64,000 nt of DNA from Niallia endozanthoxylica (GTDB lineage: Bacteria > Bacillota > Bacilli > Bacillales > Cytobacillaceae), in the NCBI RefSeq assembly GCF_008710145.1, contig NZ_VYKL01000015.1, positions 1 to 64,000 of the forward strand, read 5' to 3'. Under the pieces are notes generated by a model, which saw nothing but the letters and a program-made list of their open reading frames with translations, ran no database searches and was not told the origin of the DNA. The position numbers and the translations under genes are program-made. Shown here in pieces: positions 52,453-61,638 of the stretch; positions within the stretch are counted from its first letter, which is position 1, and every line of letters begins with the position of its first letter.

Positions 52453-53895
52453 TTATTTTTTTTCATTCAAATAATATCTAAGCTTTCTCATCGTGATGCC
52501 AAGAAGTTCTGCCGTTTCTTTCCGGTTTCCAACTGTTTTCCTCAGAGATTTTTCTATAAACGCACGTATGGCTTCTGATTCAAGCTCTTTCATTCTATCA
52601 AGGACCAACTGCAATTCAGTTATGTCCTCTGATTTCCACATTTCCCTTATTTCCCACTCCCATTGTTCAAGGAAAGAATCGAATCCCGGCTTCTTAGGTG
52701 GAGATTGACTCACTGCAGCTGCTGTCTCTAAAGCCCCTTGAATATGGCGGGTTATTTTCGGTGGTAGATACTCCGGATTAATCCTTTCTGTTTCCCCTTC
52801 AGCTAAGGCTGCCGCTCTCTTGATCACGTTTACTAGCTCACGTATATTTCCAGGCCAGCTGTAGTTTTTTAGAAGCTCAAGTGTTTCCTCTGTAAATGAT
52901 AGCTTCAGTTCATGTCTTTTTAAATAATCCTCTATGAATAGCGGGATATCATGTGACCTTCTTCGTAAAGGAGGAATCGTTAATTTAACCACATCCAGTC
53001 GATATAATAAGTCTTCGCGAAAAGTATTCTTTGTCACCGCTTTACTTAAGTCCACATGAGAAGCAGCTATTAGTCTTGCTTTACTTCGCAGGACGTTTTC
53101 CCCACCAACCTTCATAAATTCGCCTGTCTCAAGGACCCGCAAAAGCTTCACCTGTGTAGCAAGAGAGGCTTCTCCTATTTCATCCAAAAATAATGTCCCC
53201 TTGTCTGCTAATTCAAAATAACCCTTTCGATCTTTTGCCGCCCCAGTGAAAGACCCTTTCGTATGCCCAAATAGCTCACTTTCAAGCAAATGCTCGGAAA
53301 TCGCTCCACAATTGACACCGATAAATGGATAATCGGCCCTTAGGCTAGCCTCATGAATAAAGTGGGCAAGCACTTCTTTTCCCGTTCCTGTTTCTCCTTC
53401 AATCAGTATTGTCACATTCTTTTGAGCAAATTTATAAGCTAATGAAAACAATTGATTCATTTCCCTATTTTGACCAATAAAGCAGCCCATTCTTGCTGCC
53501 AAATCATGAACATGATCTTGGGACGGTAAGGCTCCATCGGTCAATAGCCGCTCAGTCAGATGTTCAATATCCTCAATATCATCAAACGGTTTTTCAATAA
53601 AATCATAAGCTCCTAGTTTAATTGCTTCAACGGCTGTTTTGACGGTACTATACCCAGTCATGACAACAACCTTGCACAATGGCTGGACAGCCCTTATGTC
53701 TTTCAAGATATCAAGTCCATTTCCATCGGGAAGCCTGACATCAAGAAAGGCTAAATCATATTTCTGATTTCCTTTCGCTTGGTCAAACTCCTGCCTGCTT
53801 GTACAAAGCGTGACATGATGTCCTTTATCACTTAAAAGATGGTGAAGAAACAAGCAGATGTCCTTCTCATCATCAACTACTAAAATATTTGACAT
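52453..53895 (-). CDS. Sigma-54-dependent response regulator (NtrC/ZraR type)
   Basis: 480 aa from ATG 53895, 1 nt after the kinase stop. Receiver domain (1-120) with ILVVDDEKDI, phospho-acceptor Asp in LAFLDVRLPDGNG (near 50) and Lys in DFIEKPFDD; AAA+ domain (about 135-365) with Walker A EGETGTGKE, Walker B GTLFLDEIGE and the sigma-54 loop ELFGHTKGSFTGA (GSFTGA form of GAFTGA); C-terminal Fis-type HTH in GNRKETAELLGITMRKLRYY. It activates sigma-54 promoters when phosphorylated by the upstream kinase. Confidence 0.95.
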   Translation of the reverse strand: MSNILVVDDEKDICLFLHHLLSDKGHHVTLCTSRQEFDQAKGNQKYDLAFLDVRLPDGNGLDILKDIRAVQPLCKVVVMTGYSTVKTAVEAIKLGAYDFIEKPFDDIEDIEHLTERLLTDGALPSQDHVHDLAARMGCFIGQNREMNQLFSLAYKFAQKNVTILIEGETGTGKEVLAHFIHEASLRADYPFIGVNCGAISEHLLESELFGHTKGSFTGAAKDRKGYFELADKGTLFLDEIGEASLATQVKLLRVLETGEFMKVGGENVLRSKARLIAASHVDLSKAVTKNTFREDLLYRLDVVKLTIPPLRRRSHDIPLFIEDYLKRHELKLSFTEETLELLKNYSWPGNIRELVNVIKRAAALAEGETERINPEYLPPKITRHIQGALETAAAVSQSPPKKPGFDSFLEQWEWEIREMWKSEDITELQLVLDRMKELESEAIRAFIEKSLRKTVGNRKETAELLGITMRKLRYYLNEKK

Positions 53896-53896
53896 G

Positions 53897-55573
53897 TCAG
53901 AGAACCCTTTCATTATGATTATTTACTTTCCCTTGAATAGGTAATGTCAAGATAAATCGGCTGCCCTCCCCCAATATACTTTCAGCTTTTAATGTTCCTC
54001 CATGTGCTTGGGCGATGCCAATACTAACAGATAGTCCCAGCCCATGTCCTTTTGTAGCATTTTTCGTTGTATAAAACGGATGGAAAATTTCCGATAAGAC
54101 GTCTTGCTCCATTCCACATCCATTATCCGTCACAGTAAGAATAATAGTATCTGAGTTTTGATTAAGAGATGTTTGAATAATCACCTTTTTCTCCTTTTTC
54201 TCAGAATCCTCCAGAGCATCCTTTGCATTTAAAAGCAGATTTAATATAATCTGGCCAATCTGCTGGCAGCTGCCTTCTATTTGCGGAAGTTTCCTATCAA
54301 GTATGGTCTCGACCTGAATCCCTTGCTTTGACAGTTGATTTCCTATTAAACCTAATGATTGATGGACCGCCTCATTTATCGAGCAAATTTCAAATAAATA
54401 TTCATCCTGCCGGGAAAAGGTCAACAAATTTTGAATGATTGTTTTACTGCGTTTTCCACATTCATAGACAGCCTTAAGCAGCTGATAAGTTGGCTCGGAC
54501 GGCTCCGCTTTTCGAAGAAGAAGTTGAGCATTTCCCATGATAGCCGTCAGCGGATTATTTAGTTCATGAGCTACACCTGCCGCCATTTCACCAATAGCCG
54601 CAAGCTTCCCCGATTGAATCAACTGCGCTTCAATACGCCTTTTTGCCGTCACATCCTCCAAGTAAATAATGGATGCAAAATGGTTGTTTGAATCATTAAA
54701 AATAGGATAACAATGACATTCATAGATTTTATTTTCTATATGTAACTCATCGGAAGATGTATTTAATTCAAGTAATTTTTTCTGAAACGGGTGGTCTTCC
54801 TCTTGAGAGAACAAAAGTGCGTCCACCTGTTGTCCGATTAAGTCTCCCTTTGATGGGAAATACAAATGCGCTGTATGATTTGCTTGAAGAACAACCCGGT
54901 TTAACCCGATAATGATGATGGCATCAGGCACTGCTTGAAAGGTCTGTTCCCATTTCTTTTTCGTCAAGAGAACTTCATTATAAAGATGTGTGTTCTCTAT
55001 ACAAACCGCCAGCTGATCGGATAACTGTTGAAAAAAGGATAGATCAGCCCAATGGCTTTCCAAATTCCTTTTGCTGCCAAGGGAAAGAACGCCTGTTACG
55101 TGTCCTTTCCTTACTAATGGAAATAAAAAGATACTGTCAAGCTCCATTTCGATAATGACTTTTTCTTCATACCAGGGTTCTCTCTTATTCTGGTTTTGTT
55201 TTCTATATAGATAAGGTCTTCCTGAGCTCATTACACTCCAATATAACGAATGATCCTGCGGAAATTGCGTTCCTGGCTTTAAAACCGTTGAATTTGTTGG
55301 ATACACATTTGTCAGTATTAGATTGTCCCCCTCGATCATCGATAAACTGATTCGTTCTATTGGAAATATCTTTTTTAACTTCTCAAGGACATTCCTCAGT
55401 AAATCATCCATTGACATCTCCACATTAAAGCCTTTCATCACCTCATTAATAATTTCCAGTTGAACATTCTTCTTCTGCAGCTCACTCACGGTCTTCTTTA
55501 ACTCGGTATAATAATTCCGTTTCGATGATTGCACTCCCGTAAGAAGTTCAATCATCCTCTCCTTATTTTTCAC
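53897..55573 (-). CDS. Cytosolic histidine kinase with GAF and PAS domains
   Basis: 558 aa with no membrane segment, so it senses an internal signal. Short N-terminal coiled coil (1-45), a GAF domain (about 50-195), PAS domain (about 205-320), then dimerisation H-box GVAHELNNPLTAIMGNAQLL (phospho-His near 345) and HATPase_c with ILNLLLNAKDALED, TVTDNGCGM, and TKGHGLGLSVS. Upstream of the response regulator by 1 nt (same operon). GTG start 55573 with AGGGGG upstream. Confidence 0.94.
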   Translation of the reverse strand: MKNKERMIELLTGVQSSKRNYYTELKKTVSELQKKNVQLEIINEVMKGFNVEMSMDDLLRNVLEKLKKIFPIERISLSMIEGDNLILTNVYPTNSTVLKPGTQFPQDHSLYWSVMSSGRPYLYRKQNQNKREPWYEEKVIIEMELDSIFLFPLVRKGHVTGVLSLGSKRNLESHWADLSFFQQLSDQLAVCIENTHLYNEVLLTKKKWEQTFQAVPDAIIIIGLNRVVLQANHTAHLYFPSKGDLIGQQVDALLFSQEEDHPFQKKLLELNTSSDELHIENKIYECHCYPIFNDSNNHFASIIYLEDVTAKRRIEAQLIQSGKLAAIGEMAAGVAHELNNPLTAIMGNAQLLLRKAEPSEPTYQLLKAVYECGKRSKTIIQNLLTFSRQDEYLFEICSINEAVHQSLGLIGNQLSKQGIQVETILDRKLPQIEGSCQQIGQIILNLLLNAKDALEDSEKKEKKVIIQTSLNQNSDTIILTVTDNGCGMEQDVLSEIFHPFYTTKNATKGHGLGLSVSIGIAQAHGGTLKAESILGEGSRFILTLPIQGKVNNHNERVL

Positions 55574-55716
55574 AAAAGTTCCCCCTTAGGAAGCAATTGG
55601 ACACTGCAAATCATAAAACTATATAAGACTAATTTATCAAAAAAACACCCAATTAACAAAATTTTCTGAAGCATAGAAGCAAATGAAAAAGAGCGTATTC
55701 ATCCTCGTAAAATTGT

Positions 55717-55747
55717 AAAAAACCCGCCAAGAATGACGAGTTTTTTA
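55717..55747 (-). terminator. Terminator after the aldehyde dehydrogenase
   Basis: Minus strand stem AAAAAACTCGTC/GGCGGGTTTTTT with G-T pairs and a 6-nt loop; T run at the end. Confidence 0.75.
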
Positions 55748-55790
55748 TCTGTTCTAATTGATCCATTCCATTCAATTTTCTATGACTCTC

Positions 55791-57275
55791 TTAATTCATT
55801 GAAATCCAAACACTTTTTACCTCTGTATAATTCTCGAGTGCATAGGAGCCCATTTCACGGCCAATACCGGATTGTTTATATCCGCCGAATGGAGAAGCAG
55901 CATCAAAAACATTGTAGCAGTTCACCCAAACAGTACCCGCACGAAGATTGTTAGCGATATAATGTGCATTTTTTAAATCACGTGTCCAAACACCAGCAGC
56001 CAAACCAAATTCACTATTGTTCGCTCTCGCCAGTAATTCATCTAAATCATCATAAGGCATGGCAGAAATGACCGGCCCAAAGATCTCTTCTTTGGCGATT
56101 GTCATTTCATCCCGCACATCTGCAAAAATGGTAGGAGCTACAAAGTAACCTTGCTCCTGAGTTTTTTTACCTCCTGCAACAAGTTGTGCACCTTCACTAA
56201 GCCCTTTATCTATATAACTTAGTACCCTTGTTTGCTGCTCAGCAGAAACAAGCGGTCCTATTTCTGTATCCGCATGGATACCGGCACCTTGTTTAATATT
56301 CTGTGCATGTGCTGCCATATCGGCTACCACATTATCAAACTGTTTTTTTTGAATAAACACACGAGAACCAGCACAACATACTTGTCCCTGATTAAACATG
56401 ACTCCATTAAGCGCACCCGGAATAGCTTTTGTTAAATCCGCATCAGGCAAAATAATATTGGGTGATTTGCCCCCAAGTTCCAATGTTACGCGTTTCAATG
56501 TCTGCGATGCATTGGACATGATTCTCTTACCAACTGCAGTGGAACCAGTAAAAGCAATTTTATCAACTAATGGGTGGTCAACAAGTGGCTGGCCGGCTGT
56601 TTCACCGAAACCCGGAACAATATTGATTACACCTGGAGGAAAACCTGCTTCTTCAATTAATTCAGCTAAGTAAAGGACGGATAAAGGAGTCTGTTCTGCA
56701 GGCTTCAAAACAATAGTGCATCCTGTTGCAAGTGCTGCCCCAAGCTTCCACATGGCCATCAGGAGAGGGAAATTCCATGGGATAATCTGTCCAACTACTC
56801 CAACTGCTTCATGACGTGTATAGTTGAAAAATGATCCATTAACAGGTATCGTCTGTCCAACCATTTTCGTAGACCAGCCTGCATAATAGCGCATATGCTC
56901 AATGGACAATGGTATATCAGCATTCGACGTTTCTCGAATGGGCTTTCCGTTATCCAACGTTTCTAACTGTGCTAATTCCGCACTATACTCTTCCATTAAA
57001 TCAGCAAGCTTATACATAAGTCGGCTTCTAGTAGAAGCACTCATTTTTGACCATGGACCTTTATCAAAGGCTTGGCGCGCAGCTTTAACAGCAAAATCAA
57101 TATCAGCTGCATCTGCTTCGTACACGGTTGCTAACACTTCCCCAGTTGCTGGATTGTATGTATCGAAGGTCTTTCCTGATTGACTTTCCACAAACTGGCC
57201 ATTAATATATAATTTTTTCTTTCCTTGTAAAAACTTTTCAATCTTTTCTTTAATACCTTCAGTAAGATGGTTCAT
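55791..57275 (-). CDS. NAD-dependent aldehyde dehydrogenase
   Basis: 494 aa from ATG 57275 (AGGAGG upstream; the preceding in-frame codons are non-coding). ALDH superfamily: IPWNFPLLMAMWKL near residue 160, KIAFTGSTAVGKRIM near 235, catalytic Glu in LELGGKSPNIIL near 261, catalytic Cys in GQVCCAGSRVF near 295, and EIFGPVIS near 390. It oxidises the aldehydes made by the alcohol dehydrogenases to acids. A sigma-54 promoter lies about 90 bp upstream, so it is likely in the regulon of the adjacent kinase/regulator, though transcribed separately. Confidence 0.94.
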   Translation of the reverse strand: MNHLTEGIKEKIEKFLQGKKKLYINGQFVESQSGKTFDTYNPATGEVLATVYEADAADIDFAVKAARQAFDKGPWSKMSASTRSRLMYKLADLMEEYSAELAQLETLDNGKPIRETSNADIPLSIEHMRYYAGWSTKMVGQTIPVNGSFFNYTRHEAVGVVGQIIPWNFPLLMAMWKLGAALATGCTIVLKPAEQTPLSVLYLAELIEEAGFPPGVINIVPGFGETAGQPLVDHPLVDKIAFTGSTAVGKRIMSNASQTLKRVTLELGGKSPNIILPDADLTKAIPGALNGVMFNQGQVCCAGSRVFIQKKQFDNVVADMAAHAQNIKQGAGIHADTEIGPLVSAEQQTRVLSYIDKGLSEGAQLVAGGKKTQEQGYFVAPTIFADVRDEMTIAKEEIFGPVISAMPYDDLDELLARANNSEFGLAAGVWTRDLKNAHYIANNLRAGTVWVNCYNVFDAASPFGGYKQSGIGREMGSYALENYTEVKSVWISMN

Positions 57276-57362
57276 ATGATTTCCTCCTAGTAATGTATTC
57301 TTATCATTTGAAATGTTGAAAATGCCTGATGGAATCATTTTCAAGAATTCATTATTTTGATA

Positions 57363-57378
57363 AGCAAATACGATGCCA
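57363..57378 (-). promoter_or_regulatory. Sigma-54-type -24/-12 promoter of the aldehyde dehydrogenase
   Basis: On the minus strand TGGCATCGTATTTGCT matches TGGCAYRNNNNTTGCW at all but one position (C where R is expected). The gene starts 88 bp downstream. Confidence 0.75.
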
Positions 57379-57444
57379 CTGGTTAAAATGCAATAATGCG
57401 CTTACATTATTTAGTGGAAATAGTAATAAAGCCTAAAAAACGGC

Positions 57445-57465
57445 ATCTTTGGCCAATATAATGGC
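57445..57465. promoter_or_regulatory. Candidate activator-binding site upstream of the aldehyde dehydrogenase
   Basis: ATCTTTGGCCAATATAATGG resembles the site at 51155 and lies about 70-85 bp upstream of the -24 element. The core TTGGCCA is near-palindromic. Confidence 0.4.
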
Positions 57466-57625
57466 TAATTTGACCAATCATTTGTTGATTACCTATTTGG
57501 AAATACGAACTTCATGCAAAACCCTTAAATAGGTACTAAGAAAAAAGACATTACACGGAATGTCTTTTTCTTCTTGGTAATGCATATAGTTTAGTGTAAT
57601 AAGGTTCATCAAAGGAGGCTTTCAT

Positions 57626-58000
57626 ATGATGGGTGTCCGATTAATCCAGATTTCTGCAGTTTATTTTGTTATTGGGGTTGGGTTTGGGCTGTATATGTCC
57701 ATGGCTCATTCCTATGATTTTGTTGGTGTCCATGCACATGTCAATTTATTAGGCTGGCTATCACTGGCAGTTATAGGGACTATTTACAGCATTTATCCAG
57801 AACTTGCGGCAACAAAACTAGCTAAAACTCATTTTTGGCTTCATAATATTGCGCTTCCTGTCATGATGATTGGACTTTTTTTCCTTATACTTGGTCAAGA
57901 ATCATTAGTACCTGTAGTTGCAACAGGCGGAATGGTTATGGTGTTGGCTATCGTTCTATTTGCATTGAATGTATTAATGAATATGAAACCACGGGCATAA
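57626..58000 (+). CDS. Small membrane protein with a haem-oxidase-like HxH helix
   Basis: 124 aa with four membrane helices. The first two are followed by the motif GVHAHVNLLGWL near residue 37-48, as in proteins annotated as cytochrome c oxidase-like, and LHNIALPVMMIGLFFL near 75. It is far shorter than subunit I of a cbb3 oxidase and lacks its catalytic site, so a terminal oxidase activity is unlikely. AAAGGAGG before ATG 57626. Function unknown; haem binding is possible. Confidence 0.7.
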   Translation: MMGVRLIQISAVYFVIGVGFGLYMSMAHSYDFVGVHAHVNLLGWLSLAVIGTIYSIYPELAATKLAKTHFWLHNIALPVMMIGLFFLILGQESLVPVVATGGMVMVLAIVLFALNVLMNMKPRA

Positions 58001-58010
58001 TTCTATCATT

Positions 58011-58062
58011 CTTAAAGAAAAAAACCACTTTGTGTCAAATACAAAGTGGTTTTTTCTTTAAG
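58011..58062. terminator. Bidirectional terminator before azlD
   Basis: 22-bp stem CTTAAAGAAAAAACCACTTT pairing with its complement (58041-58062), 7-nt loop. Confidence 0.93.
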
Positions 58063-58081
58063 AACATTTATTTTGACAAAA

Positions 58082-58408
58082 CTAAAAAATAAACCGGAAA
58101 ACCATCATAAAAATAACACCAGCCATTACTGTTCCCAGCAGACTTTTAGTCAAAAGTGCAATAGCAAAAGCGGGAATGGCAGCCAACAATTTTAAAATAT
58201 TAGCAGATATTGAAAATTGACCTTCAGATAATAAAAGCTCCTGAGCTAATAATGCAGCCATAACAGCAACCGGAACGTTTTTTAACCAGCGAATGACCCA
58301 TTTTGGCAATTCCATTTGACTGAGCAGCATTAAAGGCAGTACCCGCGGAATAAATGTCACTATAGCACAACCTATGATAAGAAGCAGTATGGTCCATCTT
58401 ACCTCCAT
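58082..58408 (-). CDS. azlD: AzlD-type branched-chain amino-acid transport subunit
   Basis: 108 aa, three to four membrane helices, with IPRVLPLMLLSQMELPKW and KNVPVAVMAALLAQELL, hallmarks of AzlD. It overlaps azlC by 10 bp. AzlCD exports or imports branched-chain amino acids and 4-azaleucine. Confidence 0.92.
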   Translation of the reverse strand: MEVRWTILLLIIGCAIVTFIPRVLPLMLLSQMELPKWVIRWLKNVPVAVMAALLAQELLLSEGQFSISANILKLLAAIPAFAIALLTKSLLGTVMAGVIFMMVFRFIF

Positions 58409-59133
58409 TTTTCAATCACCATCCCAATTGTGGAAGCCAAAATAGCTGCCACCATAACACCTGTACTCCCGGAAGAAAAAAAGCTGACAATGATTACAAT
58501 AACAACCGCACTAAGAGCAACCATCATATCGACAAAATACTTTTTTTGACTTAATATTTGAAGCACTAAAAGGCCTATGAACATTCCTGGTAACGCAAAG
58601 TCTAGACCAAAGCTTTCAGGATTGGGAATCCACTTTCCAAAATATCCACCGGCTATATTTGCTATAACCCAGTTCAAATAAGCTGTAACATTTAAGCCAA
58701 CCATCCATTTATAGCTCGCTTGTTTTTTATTTTGCAGGTGAGTTATCGAAACCCCGAAAGTTTCATCTGTTAGTAAAGAGCCAACAAACATATTTTTCCA
58801 AGGAGTTAAATGACGAAAATAAGGCGCAAGCGCTGCACTTAATAATAAATGCCTTAAGTTAATAAAAAAAACGGTAAAAATAATAGCTGAGATTGGATTG
58901 CTAGCAGCAATCATCCCAGCAGCAATAAACTGACCGGAACCAGCATATAGCAGGAGACTCATTAGGGCAATTTCAGCTATACTTAGGCCTGCTGTTTTTT
59001 CTACTACTCCTGCCGCAAATCCAATACTCAAATAACCAAGCAGGGTTGGGATGCAATCCTTTACACCCATCCAAAAACTTTCTTCATTGGTCGTTACCGC
59101 ATCACTTCTCAAGTCGAGACTTCTTTGACTCAC
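58399..59133 (-). CDS. azlC: AzlC-type branched-chain amino-acid transporter
   Basis: 244 aa from a GTG at 59133, chosen because AGGAGGGG lies 8 nt upstream; the ATG six nt earlier is too close and a further ATG lacks a site. Five to six membrane helices, with TLLGYLSIGFAAGVVEK, YAGSGQFIAAGMIAA and FINLRHLLLSAALAPYF typical of AzlC. Pair with azlD. No azlB regulator is seen nearby. Confidence 0.92.
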   Translation of the reverse strand: MSQRSLDLRSDAVTTNEESFWMGVKDCIPTLLGYLSIGFAAGVVEKTAGLSIAEIALMSLLLYAGSGQFIAAGMIAASNPISAIIFTVFFINLRHLLLSAALAPYFRHLTPWKNMFVGSLLTDETFGVSITHLQNKKQASYKWMVGLNVTAYLNWVIANIAGGYFGKWIPNPESFGLDFALPGMFIGLLVLQILSQKKYFVDMMVALSAVVIVIIVSFFSSGSTGVMVAAILASTIGMVIEKWR

Positions 59134-59262
59134 ATCCATCCCCTCCTGTCTGAACTCAGATGTCATTTTGTTCATGTAATAAAATTATTATTCTAAGAAT
59201 TTCCTACACTATTATATAGCGTAAGGCCCCTATAATCATAGCATAAAGCAAATAGACTTACA

Positions 59263-59309
59263 CAAAAAGAAAGGCAGTGAGTATCTAAAGTCAATCTCAC
59301 TACCTTTTT
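59263..59309 (-). terminator. Terminator after the PucR-family regulator
   Basis: Minus strand stem AAAGGTAGTGAG/CTCACTGCCTTT with a 14-nt loop and T-rich tail. Confidence 0.8.
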
Positions 59310-59331
59310 CATTTTATTCTATTTATTAGAC

Positions 59332-61224
59332 TTACATCACTGGAGTTTTAACCTCTAAATCTCCTAAAATGATTAACGCCTGAATCGCCATTAACAACTG
59401 ACTGCTAATAAGAGGACTTCGGATGTCTTGCTGTAATAAATCTTCAATTTTACCCACTCTATAACGCAGTCCGCTGATTGATAATGATAACTCATCTGCC
59501 GTTTTTTCCAAATTCCCTCCATTTAATAAAAATAAATAAAGGGTTCTAATTAAATCTATATTTTTTTGACAATCCATATCAATATGACCTAATAAGGAAT
59601 AAGCCATTTCCCTAACATTGCCTTCATTATTTTCATTAATCAACGTTCCAACCATTCCAAGCATATCAAAAAAGGTTAATTGATTATTTTTAGTCACCAT
59701 TCTTTGTGCACGAAGCGCTTCTTGATAGGCCTTAGGTGCCTGTATAATAGAGCTCGTTCTTCTACTAATTCCCATATAAAAATGAGAGCCAGGAAATCTT
59801 GAATGTAAATAAACGATTAAATCATGAAAAAAGGAATATTTCGCCTCTTTGTCTATAAAATGATCACTGACAATTAAATGAATATGATGATTACTTTGAT
59901 TCATTAAAAAATGAAGCTTTTGTTTGGTAAAATAATGAGAAATGGATTCCATTACTTCCCGACAAAATCCATGTTCATAATGAAAATCCTGTGCATTAAA
60001 TGTATACCCAATGACGCTTATATAATATGGCTTTAATATATCATATTGAAATAGACTCGCTTTTGTAACCATTTCATCTTCTGACGTATACTGCCCGCTT
60101 AATATTTCCTTTAAGAAATAGCCTTTCATCTGTTCAAATGAAGCCAATTTTGTTTTTTCATACAGAAAGCAGAGAGAGCAAATGGAAACAGCCTTTTCAA
60201 TAATCAGCTTAGATAATTCTTGCAAATCCTGCTGATGATTTTTATAAATAAAAGAACAATACCCCATCCTTTTCTCCTGTAAATAAATAGGCTGTGTTAA
60301 CATCTTAAAATGCTCACGCTGATTGTTCATAGGCTGAAAGGTTTGTGAAACAGCATTCTTTGACATATTTTTATTAATATATTGAAATAAGCTATTTGGT
60401 GAAAAATCTTTAGACAGCTTACTAACACCTGCAAAAGCGATGGGGTGACCATGTACATTGTGAACGATTACAGGTATTTTACATAATTGATAGACTTTTT
60501 CAATAATTGATTCCAAACCGTTCTCTTTTATTACTTCTTCTGTCAATTGTTTATGGATTGTATGAACGAGATTTAATTGATCACGTTCCTGTAATAATTT
60601 TTCATAGGTTAATTCGAGCTCCTTTACTATCGGAGTCTCTTCTAAATAATATAATTCTTCTTGAATGTCATCGCCCCAAAGGGTATGACTTTTACCTATA
60701 GCTAAACACTCGCTGCTTCCAGAGGCACGGCAGCATTTTTCTTTAAAGATTACTTTATCACCAAAAACTTCTGTTACAAATCCACTCGCATATCCGGAAA
60801 GTGTATAGCAAACCGGCGAAGGGCTGATTCCAATTTGATTCAGATGTTCATCCGCTTCAAAAGAATGTTCCCAAGCACTATCCATTTGCAGCGTCATTTT
60901 TCCATTTATATTTTTAATTTCCAGCTTTAATGTTTTTGATTCGACATATCCTTTTATCGAATGCATGATTGGACCATATTCAATTAGCTCATCCATGGTT
61001 TGATACAGTTCTTTTTCTTTACATTCCTTTGCATCACGGACACCCATATTCCATCCATAGCGAAATAAAAAACCCTTTGTCCGCTCCATTCCAATATTAC
61101 GAATTAAATCTTTTCTTAAGGTTCCAAATGCATGTGCATCAACAATAATAGATCGATTTTGTATATAAAGACTTCGTGATAGGTCGGAATCTATTTGATC
61201 GATTAAGTGTATTGTTGTATGCAT
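59332..61224 (-). CDS. XylR-N/V4R/PucR-type aromatic-responsive transcription regulator
   Basis: 630 aa. An XylR-N domain (1-100, MERTKGFLFRYGWNMGVRDA), a V4R domain (about 120-205) with the Cys cluster EKCCRASGSSECLAIG, a PAS/GAF-like region and a C-terminal PucR-type DNA-binding HTH_30 (LNGGNLEKTADELSLSISGL, near 575). The first two domains bind aromatic effectors in phenol-type regulators. GGGGG before the ATG. It is 15 bp downstream of the ferredoxin gene, so it probably controls its own operon and an aromatic-degradation set. Confidence 0.88.
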   Translation of the reverse strand: MHTTIHLIDQIDSDLSRSLYIQNRSIIVDAHAFGTLRKDLIRNIGMERTKGFLFRYGWNMGVRDAKECKEKELYQTMDELIEYGPIMHSIKGYVESKTLKLEIKNINGKMTLQMDSAWEHSFEADEHLNQIGISPSPVCYTLSGYASGFVTEVFGDKVIFKEKCCRASGSSECLAIGKSHTLWGDDIQEELYYLEETPIVKELELTYEKLLQERDQLNLVHTIHKQLTEEVIKENGLESIIEKVYQLCKIPVIVHNVHGHPIAFAGVSKLSKDFSPNSLFQYINKNMSKNAVSQTFQPMNNQREHFKMLTQPIYLQEKRMGYCSFIYKNHQQDLQELSKLIIEKAVSICSLCFLYEKTKLASFEQMKGYFLKEILSGQYTSEDEMVTKASLFQYDILKPYYISVIGYTFNAQDFHYEHGFCREVMESISHYFTKQKLHFLMNQSNHHIHLIVSDHFIDKEAKYSFFHDLIVYLHSRFPGSHFYMGISRRTSSIIQAPKAYQEALRAQRMVTKNNQLTFFDMLGMVGTLINENNEGNVREMAYSLLGHIDMDCQKNIDLIRTLYLFLLNGGNLEKTADELSLSISGLRYRVGKIEDLLQQDIRSPLISSQLLMAIQALIILGDLEVKTPVM

Positions 61225-61239
61225 CTAATCCCCCTCTTT

Positions 61240-61506
61240 CTAAGAAATCAATTCAATTTGAAGATCACTCAACGGGCGTGTCTTACACAGTAATACATAG
61301 CCCTTTTCTGCTTCTTCATCTGATAAAGCACTTTTTGCATATGTATCCATTTCATATTGACCTGAAATAACTTTAACCTTGCAAATACCGCATCCTCCGC
61401 CAACGCAAGCACAGGGAACCTTCACCATTTGAGCACGAGCAGCTTGAACAAGATTATTTTCATTTGAACATAGAAAAGATTGACTATTAATATTTATTTT
61501 AAACAT
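61240..61506 (-). CDS. Plant-type [2Fe-2S] ferredoxin, XylT-like
   Basis: 88 aa with CVGGGCGIC (Cx4Cx2C) near residue 34-42 and a last Cys in VLLCKTRP near residue 74, the ferredoxin 2Fe-2S set. Similar small ferredoxins (XylT) reactivate extradiol catechol dioxygenases by reducing their Fe(III). It is upstream of the aromatic regulator and co-transcribed with it. An extradiol dioxygenase gene lies 36 kb away in this window (24345-25259). Confidence 0.85.
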   Translation of the reverse strand: MFKININSQSFLCSNENNLVQAARAQMVKVPCACVGGGCGICKVKVISGQYEMDTYAKSALSDEEAEKGYVLLCKTRPLSDLQIELIS

Positions 61507-61590
61507 AAGGATTCACTTCCTATTATAAATTTAAAATAATTAAATTCCTTCGTCATTTGTTAACATTTTGTGACTATATACCTTATTAGA

Positions 61591-61628
61591 CAAAAAAAGA
61601 CCGTTTGCCATAATCATTCAAACAGTCC
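61591..61628 (-). terminator. Terminator for the thi operon
   Basis: Minus strand stem GACTGTTTG/CAAACGGTC with one G-T pair, 11-nt loop, T7 tail. Confidence 0.75.
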
Positions 61629-61638
61629 CATTATGAAT

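Larger units (their letters stand above)
57276..57625. other. 350-bp divergent region upstream of aldehyde dehydrogenase
   Basis: No gene. It holds the sigma-54 promoter (57363-57378) and the candidate activator site at 57445-57465. The rest is the promoter side of the small membrane protein at 57626. Confidence 0.6.
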
